From contig CALSQR010000001.1 of the NCBI GenBank assembly GCA_943788505.1, forward strand, positions 1,345,926 through 1,409,925: a DNA stretch of 64,000 bases, written 5' to 3'. Every line of letters starts with the position of its first letter. Within the stretch, counting starts at the first letter, position 1. Shown one piece after another: positions 9,205-16,513 of the stretch. The translations under genes were made by a program, and so were the position numbers. A model generated the notes under the pieces. It was not told the DNA's origin and ran no database searches. It saw only the letters and a list, made by a program, of their open reading frames with translations. Source of the stretch: an uncultured bacterium (lineage in GTDB: Bacteria; Bacteroidota; Rhodothermia; Rhodothermales; UBA10348).

Positions 9205-10077
9205 ATGATGAGGATCGCTTTTCAGGGAGAAATAGGCGCTTACAGCGAAGAAGCGCTTGCCGCCTTGTATCCGGGTGCTGAAAAAGTGCCGTTTCCGAGT
9301 TTTGAAGCGGCTTTTGATGCAGTAGTTCGCTCCGATGTTGACCGAGCTGTATTGCCCATTGAAAACTCGCTGTTCGGAAGTGTCCATCAGAACTACGACC
9401 TACTTCTCGAGCATGACCTCAAGATTTTGGCCGAAGTACAGCTCAGAATTCGCCATCAACTGCTCGCAGTTGCAGGAGCGAGTCTGGGGGATATTCGGAC
9501 GGTAACGTCCCATCCACAGGCTATTGGACAATGTCGGTCCTTCCTTAAAAAGCATCTACCAGATGCTCACATTGTCCCTGCATACGACACTGCTGGAGCG
9601 GCAAAAATGATCGCTGAGGCTGGCGATGTCAGCTCTGCTGCCATCGCCAGCCGTGCAGCAGCAAGTGAGTACCATCTCCAGACACTTGCCGAGGACATCG
9701 AAAGCAATCACGCCAACTACACTCGTTTTTTGGCTCTTGGACGGCCGGATGCTAATGCAAACGAGGGATTAGCCCAATCATCCTTGCCCGCAAGCTCGCA
9801 CGATCCAACGTTCAAAACGTCATTGCTGTATGCTCAAAAAGAAAACGTACCCGGTGGCCTATTCAAAAGTCTAGCTGTTTTTGCACTTCGAGATATCGAT
9901 TTGTTCAAAATCGAAAGTCGTCCTCTAGTGGGGAGTCCCGGGCAGTATGTATTCTATTTGGACCTAAAGGGTCATCTCGATGAAGAGCCGATCCGCCACG
10001 CGTTACGTCATCTTGAGGAGGTGGCGGCTAACGTAAAAGTCCTTGGCAGCTTTCTCCAAGGCCAAACTGTAGAATAG
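9205..10077 (+). CDS. pheA: prephenate dehydratase
   Basis: 290 residues. An N-terminal prephenate dehydratase domain (IAFQGEIGAYSEEAL at the start, LPIENSLFGSVHQNYDLL near 55, then TSHPQAIGQC near 100) is followed by a regulatory ACT domain (about 208-285) with the phenylalanine-binding ESRP motif (FKIESRPLVGSPGQY). It decarboxylates and dehydrates prephenate to phenylpyruvate. This is the monofunctional form without a chorismate mutase domain. GGAGAGG about 10 bases upstream supports this start; Met2 at 9208 is equally placed. Regulation by phenylalanine through the ACT domain is expected from the family. Confidence 0.96.
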   Translation: MMRIAFQGEIGAYSEEALAALYPGAEKVPFPSFEAAFDAVVRSDVDRAVLPIENSLFGSVHQNYDLLLEHDLKILAEVQLRIRHQLLAVAGASLGDIRTVTSHPQAIGQCRSFLKKHLPDAHIVPAYDTAGAAKMIAEAGDVSSAAIASRAAASEYHLQTLAEDIESNHANYTRFLALGRPDANANEGLAQSSLPASSHDPTFKTSLLYAQKENVPGGLFKSLAVFALRDIDLFKIESRPLVGSPGQYVFYLDLKGHLDEEPIRHALRHLEEVAANVKVLGSFLQGQTVE

Positions 10078-10131
10078 TCGACATCGTCATCGTTAAAACC
10101 TGCCTTCAACGGCCTGCATCTGATCCGTCAC

Positions 10132-10686
10132 ATGGAGAATCTAACCGAACTCGTATCAAAAGCCAAGGAGGGTGATGAAGCAGCACTCTCCCAGTTGCTG
10201 CGAGCACTCGAGTCACCCATACGCGCCTTCTTCATCTCAAGAATAGGCAGGCGGGCTGATGTTGACGATCTCGTTCAGAACACGCTCCTCCGGGTACACC
10301 GCGGACTGAAGGACCTCAAAGACAATGCACGGCTCAAAGCCTTCGCCATGAAAGGAGCCCTCTATGAACTCCAGGACTTCTATCGGGGAAGATATACGGC
10401 CAAAGAGACGCTGTTCGACGTTCATGATGCCCCTGAAATAGAGGATTCAAACTCAACAGCTGGAGCATCGATTGATGTTGAGCGAGCTCTCTCCTCGCTG
10501 TCGGATAAAGCTCGGGAGATCATCGAGCTCAGGGAGTATGGATATAGATATGAGGAGATTGCCGAAATGATAGGATCTACAGAGGCCGCCATCAAGATGC
10601 AGGTGAAGCGCGCTTTTGACCGAATGCGTGATGCACTTGGCTTATTTCTTCTTTGGGCATCAGGTATCGTGTTTCTCCAGAAATAG
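10132..10686 (+). CDS. ECF-type RNA polymerase sigma factor
   Basis: 184 residues with sigma region 2 (about 10-75, including DVDDLVQNTLLRVHRGL) and region 4 (about 120-168, LSSLSDKAREIIELREYGYRYEEIAEMIG, ending in a helix-turn-helix with AAIKMQVKRAFDRMRD). No region 3, as in ECF factors. It is followed at 92 bases by a FecR-type anti-sigma regulator and then an STN-type TonB receptor, the standard FecI/FecR/FecA order, so it probably transcribes the receptor genes when released. Oddity: after region 4 the protein ends in a strongly hydrophobic tail (LGLFLLWASGIVFLQK), unusual for a soluble sigma factor. Confidence 0.93.
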   Translation: MENLTELVSKAKEGDEAALSQLLRALESPIRAFFISRIGRRADVDDLVQNTLLRVHRGLKDLKDNARLKAFAMKGALYELQDFYRGRYTAKETLFDVHDAPEIEDSNSTAGASIDVERALSSLSDKAREIIELREYGYRYEEIAEMIGSTEAAIKMQVKRAFDRMRDALGLFLLWASGIVFLQK

Positions 10687-10778
10687 TAGATGTTACTTTT
10701 TTGCGGCTCAGAGCGGCTTTTCCATCTGCACGCTACAACCGTGTTTTTTACTAGAACGAATACCCTGCGCTGTGCGCC

Positions 10779-11963
10779 ATGCGTCTGACACTAGACGACA
10801 TATTGATGCTTGACGATTGGACGGACGCTGACCTGCTTTCCGTCCGCTCTGCTATCAAGGCTGATCCTGAGTTGGGAAAAGCTCTTTTGAACTGGTTTGC
10901 CCTACTATCAGAAGCAGGTCAGCAATGGCTGAAGGACGTTCCAGCACGCGAAGGGTTGGTCTTACTGGCATGTCGTGACCTGATTTCTGCCTCTGAACTG
11001 AGTGAAGCCGAGGCTGCAATGATGGCCGATGCAGAAACTCGTCTCGAACAGGCAATACAACGTCATCCGGCAGTTAGTCGTGTCATGGATCGAATTCGTC
11101 TGGATGCATTAGCATTTGAAACGGCTTGGGCGCAAGCAGCCTCAGGGCAAACGACCTCCACCTCATCCACATCTGGTACTTATTCGATGGGGAAAGTGGC
11201 AGAAATGGAGCCAGATAGAGGGCCTTTGCGGCCGCGCGGACCTATGCGCCTCGTCAGAATCGCGATGGCAACAGCTGCCGTGATTGGTTCGTTTTTCGTA
11301 GGTCGCACATTGATGAACGATAGCGCTCAACCCAACTTACCTACGTTTGCAGCGGTAGATTCTTGGAAGAATGTCACGCTGGAAGATGGTACACAGATTC
11401 GATTGGCGCCTGGAGCAGCTCTAGACTTGCTGACACCTCCTGGGGCATTTGATCGTCAAGTCCTGTTTACAGGAGAAGCATATTTCGATGTGACGAGCGG
11501 GGTTGATCCCTTTGTAATTACTTCGGAAGACGCTGTTACCACAGTATTAGGGACCTCTTTTGGTGTTCGCACGCAAGAAGGGACTGAGGTGACATTAGTC
11601 TCTGGGCGCGTTTCATTGGCTCCTGCTGGAAGTCCTTCTCAGGCCGTTATTCTGCTGCCAGGTCAACAGGGACGCATTACTGAGCCGGGCATTCAGCCCT
11701 TGGTTAAGGACGTAGAATTAGTTCGAGAACTCAGTTGGACAGGTCTACTCATTTTCAGAGAGACCCCAATGTCGGACGTTGTTAAGCAACTCGCCGACAC
11801 GTTCGAGGCCGTCATAACGGTTTCTGACTCTTTAAAAGACGCTCCACTTACCGGAACGTTTGAAGCAGATCGCGGATGCCGCTCCATTCTGGAGATTATG
11901 GCATCAGCCCTTGGAGCGGAGCTCATCGAGAACGAAGATGGCTCCTTTGAACTGAGCCGCTAA
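10779..11963 (+). CDS. FecR-type transmembrane anti-sigma regulator
   Basis: 394 residues. The N-terminal 120 residues are helical and cytoplasmic and should hold the sigma factor. One membrane helix follows (about 163-182, VRIAMATAAVIGSFFVGR). The periplasmic part carries the FecR domain (about 195-300: WKNVTLEDGTQIRLAPGA, GEAYFDVTSG, VTTVLGTSFGVRT, LVSGRVSLAP) and a C-terminal DUF4974/STN-like domain (LTGTFEADRGCRSILEIMASALGAEL) that should meet the receptor's own STN domain. The role is to carry the substrate-occupancy signal from the outer-membrane receptor to the ECF sigma factor. Function follows from family and gene order; the ligand is unknown. Confidence 0.93.
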   Translation: MRLTLDDILMLDDWTDADLLSVRSAIKADPELGKALLNWFALLSEAGQQWLKDVPAREGLVLLACRDLISASELSEAEAAMMADAETRLEQAIQRHPAVSRVMDRIRLDALAFETAWAQAASGQTTSTSSTSGTYSMGKVAEMEPDRGPLRPRGPMRLVRIAMATAAVIGSFFVGRTLMNDSAQPNLPTFAAVDSWKNVTLEDGTQIRLAPGAALDLLTPPGAFDRQVLFTGEAYFDVTSGVDPFVITSEDAVTTVLGTSFGVRTQEGTEVTLVSGRVSLAPAGSPSQAVILLPGQQGRITEPGIQPLVKDVELVRELSWTGLLIFRETPMSDVVKQLADTFEAVITVSDSLKDAPLTGTFEADRGCRSILEIMASALGAELIENEDGSFELSR

Positions 11964-11999
11964 GGATTTTCGCACGTCCTAAAGCAGAATACACAATAC

Positions 12000-12024
12000 T
12001 GGCACATTCCTATGGAACGTGCCA
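12000..12024 (+). terminator. interrupted hairpin between fecR-like and receptor genes
   Basis: TGGCAC and GTGCCA form the outer stem and TTCC/GGAA the inner stem around a TAT loop, with one A-C mismatch. No run of T follows, so it is at best a weak terminator or attenuator limiting read-through from the sigma/anti-sigma pair. A TATAAT starts 12 bases after it. Confidence 0.3.
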
Positions 12025-12036
12025 ACGTGGCATGTC

Positions 12037-12042
12037 TATAAT
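12037..12042 (+). promoter_or_regulatory. candidate -10 element before the TonB receptor gene
   Basis: A perfect TATAAT hexamer stands 38 bases before the GTG start of the receptor gene, in the 117-base gap after the FecR gene. No matching -35 hexamer is found at 16-18 bases, and an ECF-controlled receptor would not be expected to use a house-keeping box, so this is a weak call. Confidence 0.25.
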
Positions 12043-12080
12043 CGCTTCCGTCTCGATCTAGTAATCGCATCGGTTGCCGC

Positions 12081-14717
12081 GTGCACCTCAAGTCCTGCCT
12101 GCTACTTCTTTTTTTATCTCTGACTCTGCATGTGCAAGTCGGAGCGCAGACTGTGCGCCTACAATTCGAGGATGAACCTCTCGAATCAGCACTTACTGCC
12201 TTCTCCGAAGAAACGGGAATCGACGTCGTCTATAGCCCATTGCTGACCAAAGGGCTAACCACTTCCTGCCGCTACCGTGGGACGTCAGCAATGGATGCCT
12301 TGATCTGCATTATGTCAGGTCATCAGTTTCGTGCACAACCTATAGGGCGCCGGCAATTTGTTTTGATTCCGTTGGGTGAAGATGTTCTCCCAGAGGCCTC
12401 GGCTGATCGATCTGTGCTCAATGGATTCGTACTTGATGCAGAAACGGGTGAATCATTAATCGGGGCGCATGTCATCCTTCCAGGACTTGGAGTCGGAACG
12501 ATTACAAATGAAGCGGGATTTTTCGCCTTGCCGGGGGCCCCGCGGCGAGCCATAAATGCAGCCATTACCTATCTCGGCTATACCCGCCTAGATACTACAG
12601 TTGTCGCACGAGAAGAACCCGGCCAATTCTTCCTACATCCGGCCACGTACACTGTCGATGGCGTCATTATTGAGGAATCTTCCGATCGGCGTGCCGATGT
12701 TACCATAACCCCAGGGCTTCTCGCCATCAGTAGTCGCGAATTACAGCGCCTACCAGGGACATTGGGTAACAGTGATGTATTAGAGTCCTTGCGTTGGATG
12801 CCAGGCATCCAACGAACCGGCGAAGCAACTGGAGGGCTTCTTATTCGTGGTAGCGGACCGGACCAGAACTTGTATTTGATTGACGGCGCGCCCGTCTATC
12901 ACCCCTGGCATGCGTTCAGCCTTATTTCGACTTTTCAGACCGATACATTTAAAGACATTGCTCTCTATCGGGGGGCTTTCCCCGCAGAGTTCGGGGGCCG
13001 TCTTTCTGCCGTCTTGGATGCAGAATTACGCGATGGATCACTTTCTCAGCCCAGCGCGACAGTGGGTATTTCGGGATTGAACGTGAGCTTCATTATGGAA
13101 AGCCCCATCAGCAACAAGAGCTCATTTATGCTTTCGGGGCGGCGCTCCTATATCGATCGCATCATCGGTAGAAAACACGCCGTTGAAGATGATTTCGGCC
13201 GACAAGACACGCTACGAACGGGATACTATTTCTACGACTGGAGTGCAAAATTCACCTTCCGCCCTGACGCTCGCACGTCCGTGTCCGTGTCCTATTACAC
13301 GGGAAAGGATGCCCTAGATCTTCGGCTTCCTTTTGACCTTTCGCTTGATTTTTCTTCTTGGTTACGTCCAGCTGACCTGTTTTTTGAAGTAGATCAGCAA
13401 TGGGGTAACAGAATCCTAAGTATTCGCTATCAACGTTTGATCTCAAGCCGACTATTCTTGACTGGGACGCTTTTCAGTTCCGAATACAATGCCTACGAAA
13501 ATACGTACGTCCGACCAAGTCAGAGTTCGGCTGTAGAGAGCGCTTATGACGTAGACCTACAGGACGTGGGCGCTCGAGTGGTCTTAGACTGGTACCCATC
13601 GCCCTCTCACCAAGTCCGTACCGGAATAGAGGCTGTGCATCATCGTTTTGGATCGGACCTCGATGCAATCATCACCTACTCCCCAACGCTTAACGAACCT
13701 CTTAAACAGAGGAGTCGGTCTGAAGCAACAGAGATTTCCGCGTTCATACAGGATATTTGGACGCCGCGTTCAGCACTGCGGGTTCTTCCTGGAATTCGCG
13801 TTTCTTGGTTTGACAACGGGCGCTATTTGAGGCTCACACCTCGACTTTCAGCTCAATGGGTCATTGACCCAGCATGGTTGATAGTGCGCGCAGCGGCAAG
13901 TTCACATGTTCAGTTTATGCAGCGCATTCGGGACCGAAATTCCTACCTGTATGACTTGGTGTCTAGTCGTTGGATCCCTTCAAGCCCTACGACCGGTCCA
14001 GCCCGTTCGGGTCAGCTTTCCATCGGTGTTGAAAGTCACATCATCCCTAAGTCGGTCTTCCGTTTAGATGCATTTGCCCGAGAAGGACGCGGTACACTTT
14101 TGCCAGAAGACGAATTCCAAAGTAAGAGCGGACTTCTGGGACCAGGCATTGAAGTCGCTACACTGTTGGGGCAATACGATCGTGGAGAAGAGCGATCCTA
14201 TGGCTTGGAAACTGGGCTGCAGTCTTCGTTAGGTCAATGGGCCTTTCTCTTTTCCCTGACTCGAATGAGATCGGAAAACCGTATTGTTGCTGATCAACCT
14301 GCTTCCTTCAGACCGGCACGATTTGACATTCCATGGGGATCCGGACTCGTTGTTTCTAGAATATCGAAGCAATGGCATGTGGGATTTTCTATCGATTGGC
14401 GCAGTGGATATCCTGTCTCCGTTCCCGATTCCAGGTATAGCCTTACGGACCCAATCACAAGCGAGACGACGTGGTTTTACCATCGTCCTACCCTGAACAA
14501 CGGCCGTCTGCCTCCCTACTTTCGCCTCGACATTCGAGCCAACCGACGTTTCCGGATGGCTAATGCCGATTGGTCTGGCGGTGTTAGTGTCTACAACCTG
14601 TTGAATCGGCGCAATGTGACCAGTCAGGTATGGGATCCTGGCCTCGATTCGGCACGCCCGAAAAACCGCGTAGGCCTTCCGATTCTGCCCATGCTCGAAC
14701 TTATAATGACGCTATAA
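12081..14717 (+). CDS. TonB-dependent outer-membrane receptor with STN signalling domain and carboxypeptidase-like domain
   Basis: 878 residues from a GTG start. Signal peptide (1-22, ending HVQVGAQ). STN domain (about 24-93; VRLQFEDEPLESALTAF and a conserved Tyr-Ser pair) for contact with FecR. A carboxypeptidase-regulatory-like beta domain (about 112-185; VLDAETGESLIGAHVI). The plug (about 210-330) shows LLIRGSGPDQNLYLIDGAPVY and GAFPAEFGGRLSAVLD. The rest is a 22-strand-type barrel ending in an aromatic-poor strand (LPMLELIMTL). With the sigma and anti-sigma genes upstream it should be a transducer that both imports a ligand and induces its own transcription. The cargo cannot be told. The DUF4249 gene follows after 13 bases. 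Confidence 0.94.
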   Translation: MHLKSCLLLLFLSLTLHVQVGAQTVRLQFEDEPLESALTAFSEETGIDVVYSPLLTKGLTTSCRYRGTSAMDALICIMSGHQFRAQPIGRRQFVLIPLGEDVLPEASADRSVLNGFVLDAETGESLIGAHVILPGLGVGTITNEAGFFALPGAPRRAINAAITYLGYTRLDTTVVAREEPGQFFLHPATYTVDGVIIEESSDRRADVTITPGLLAISSRELQRLPGTLGNSDVLESLRWMPGIQRTGEATGGLLIRGSGPDQNLYLIDGAPVYHPWHAFSLISTFQTDTFKDIALYRGAFPAEFGGRLSAVLDAELRDGSLSQPSATVGISGLNVSFIMESPISNKSSFMLSGRRSYIDRIIGRKHAVEDDFGRQDTLRTGYYFYDWSAKFTFRPDARTSVSVSYYTGKDALDLRLPFDLSLDFSSWLRPADLFFEVDQQWGNRILSIRYQRLISSRLFLTGTLFSSEYNAYENTYVRPSQSSAVESAYDVDLQDVGARVVLDWYPSPSHQVRTGIEAVHHRFGSDLDAIITYSPTLNEPLKQRSRSEATEISAFIQDIWTPRSALRVLPGIRVSWFDNGRYLRLTPRLSAQWVIDPAWLIVRAAASSHVQFMQRIRDRNSYLYDLVSSRWIPSSPTTGPARSGQLSIGVESHIIPKSVFRLDAFAREGRGTLLPEDEFQSKSGLLGPGIEVATLLGQYDRGEERSYGLETGLQSSLGQWAFLFSLTRMRSENRIVADQPASFRPARFDIPWGSGLVVSRISKQWHVGFSIDWRSGYPVSVPDSRYSLTDPITSETTWFYHRPTLNNGRLPPYFRLDIRANRRFRMANADWSGGVSVYNLLNRRNVTSQVWDPGLDSARPKNRVGLPILPMLELIMTL

Positions 14718-14730
14718 TACCTCTAAATTC

Positions 14731-15669
14731 TTGTTTCGAATTGCCCGAACATATCACCTCCAAATCGCTTCGCCGGTTACGACTCTCCTAGTCATAACCC
14801 TCGTGCTTGTGTCCAGTGTGATAGCTGTTGGATGTGATTCGGTTGTGCCAGAAGGGACAGAGCAATTAGTCGTCGAGGGATGGATCGATGCTGGTAAACC
14901 GTTGCCTCCCATCAGGATTGCCTTGAGTCGTACTGCGGACATACCCCTTTCCGAGCCTGATCAGATACCGCCAGAACTGGAGGTCCTCATGACGATCGGT
15001 GACGTTCAAGTTCCATACGCTCGAAATCCCGAGTCCGTATTCGAATACCTTCCAATAGCTGCAAACTCTATGATTGCGGAAGAGGGAAATTCGTTCGGCC
15101 TCAGCATCAACGGACCTCAAACCTCAGTATCGGCTTTTGGTCAAATACCACGTCGTATTTTTTTGGATGAGGTCTTTCTTCATATTCCTGATAGCCCCAT
15201 ATCAGCTGTCCTGCTAGACTCGCTAGACATCGGCTTGGATTCCTTGAATCTCGCCGTGAATGCATCGACTGGCTATATCTATCCTGTGGAGGTTGATGTA
15301 TCCTGGACAGGTGTTGAAAGCGACGATTGGGTTGAAATAAGGCTAGATCCTGTTACCACATTCTCCTCGTCGTTGATCGATTTTTTCCTGCTTCCTACGC
15401 AAGTTTTCCCTGAGAATCGGGCGACTGTATCTGAACTCGGTGGTCGTCTTTGGTCGGGAATTTATGCCGTCCCTGTACCTTCTTCTGACTCGCCTATGCC
15501 GAATCACACCTTGAGGGTCACGATATTGCGAGGAGACCAGCGATTTGCCAACTATGCCACTAGCCGTACCTCTCCCGAGAGGCGTGAGCCTGAGTCCAAC
15601 GTGAATGGTGGACTTGGTTTTGTTGGTGGTGTTTCCATTGATTCCATCCGGGTACCTGTCCGAAACTAA
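14731..15669 (+). CDS. DUF4249-type lipoprotein
   Basis: 312 residues from a TTG start. The N-terminus has basic residues, a hydrophobic run and a lipobox ending IAVGC (Cys at about residue 35), so it should be a lipoprotein. After it, LVVEGWIDAGKPLPPIRIALSRT and the following beta-rich region match the usual start of DUF4249 proteins, which in Bacteroidota accompany carboxypeptidase-domain TonB receptors, as here (13-base gap). A role as an outer-membrane accessory in ligand capture is likely but unproven. Only two bases separate it from recX. Confidence 0.82.
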   Translation: MFRIARTYHLQIASPVTTLLVITLVLVSSVIAVGCDSVVPEGTEQLVVEGWIDAGKPLPPIRIALSRTADIPLSEPDQIPPELEVLMTIGDVQVPYARNPESVFEYLPIAANSMIAEEGNSFGLSINGPQTSVSAFGQIPRRIFLDEVFLHIPDSPISAVLLDSLDIGLDSLNLAVNASTGYIYPVEVDVSWTGVESDDWVEIRLDPVTTFSSSLIDFFLLPTQVFPENRATVSELGGRLWSGIYAVPVPSSDSPMPNHTLRVTILRGDQRFANYATSRTSPERREPESNVNGGLGFVGGVSIDSIRVPVRN

Positions 15670-15671
15670 GT

Positions 15672-16334
15672 ATGCGCCCCATCAAAGCGATTGAACTTCC
15701 TGCCATTCCTGAATCGGGAGGCATGATTACGGAAATAAGTGTCCAAGTAAAGGACGCTAACAGGTGTTCTGTATACCTAGATGGGGCTTTTGCGTTCGGC
15801 TTGCACATGAATGTGGTGGCTGATGCAGGCCTAAAAAAGGGCATTGAATTGTCCTATGAAGACTGCCAGAAGCATCTAGAGGATGACCTTTACTATAAGG
15901 CCTTTAAACGATGCCTCGACTACATATCGTATCGACCACGCTCACGATTCGAAATCAAACGTCGTTTAAAAGATCTAGGTGTTCCAGAACCAATCGCTAA
16001 ACGGATCGAGGAACGACTGGACAGTCTAGGCTACCTGAATGACGAATCGTTTGCCGAACTTTGGGCTTCATCCCGGTTCAGGTCAAAAGGGTATGGCCCT
16101 GCCCGGCTGCTGGCTGAATTGAGGACCAAGGGAATCGATGCGGACGTTGCACGTCAAGCCGTAGAGGCTGTTTGCCCTCCTGACAAGATGGAAGAGCAAT
16201 TGGCGGCATTAGTAGTCAAAGCACAGCATCGCTATCGAACAGAAAATGATAGCGCCAAGAAAAAGCAAAAAATCATTGCCTTCCTGGCTCGACGTGGTTT
16301 CTCCATCAGCGACATCCTAGCTGCCCTCAACTAA
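15672..16334 (+). CDS. recX: RecX family regulatory protein
   Basis: 220 residues made of the three-helix repeats of RecX: YISYRPRSRFEIKRRLKDLGVP, then LDSLGYLNDESFAELWASSRFRSKGYGPARL, then a final repeat ending FLARRGFSISDILAAL. RecX binds RecA filaments and limits recombination. The N-terminal 60 residues (ITEISVQVKDANRCSVYLDG) form the beta-strand segment often seen in Bacteroidota RecX. A later start at Met18 (15723) would give a more typical N-terminus. It follows the DUF4249 gene by two bases, an unrelated partner, so read-through may be accidental. Confidence 0.9.
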   Translation: MRPIKAIELPAIPESGGMITEISVQVKDANRCSVYLDGAFAFGLHMNVVADAGLKKGIELSYEDCQKHLEDDLYYKAFKRCLDYISYRPRSRFEIKRRLKDLGVPEPIAKRIEERLDSLGYLNDESFAELWASSRFRSKGYGPARLLAELRTKGIDADVARQAVEAVCPPDKMEEQLAALVVKAQHRYRTENDSAKKKQKIIAFLARRGFSISDILAALN

Positions 16335-16340
16335 GCATTC

Positions 16341-16417
16341 TGGACAAGGCAAATATTTTATTTTGAGCTGACCGTAGGGACATCTTGCTGCATATCGCGG
16401 TCGTCAGACCTTGTCCA
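16341..16417 (+). other. long-range dyad in the recX / SpoIIE-phosphatase gap (possible structured RNA)
   Basis: TGGACAAGG at 16341-16349 pairs perfectly with CCTTGTCCA at 16409-16417. Inside it CTGACCG (16368-16374) pairs with CGGTC-GT-CAG (16398-16407) with a two-base bulge, so the 3' side of both stems is nearly continuous. The loop between the 5' arms is A/T rich. It begins seven bases after the recX stop and ends 96 bases before the next start. It may be a leader structure, an mRNA 3' end or chance. Confidence 0.4.
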
Positions 16418-16513
16418 ATCCATCAATTTGGCGGAAATTGGGATCAATTGAACACAAATCACTATAGTACCCTGAATCTCCGGTAGCTCCGGATTACCTC
16501 ATCTTCGACCTGC

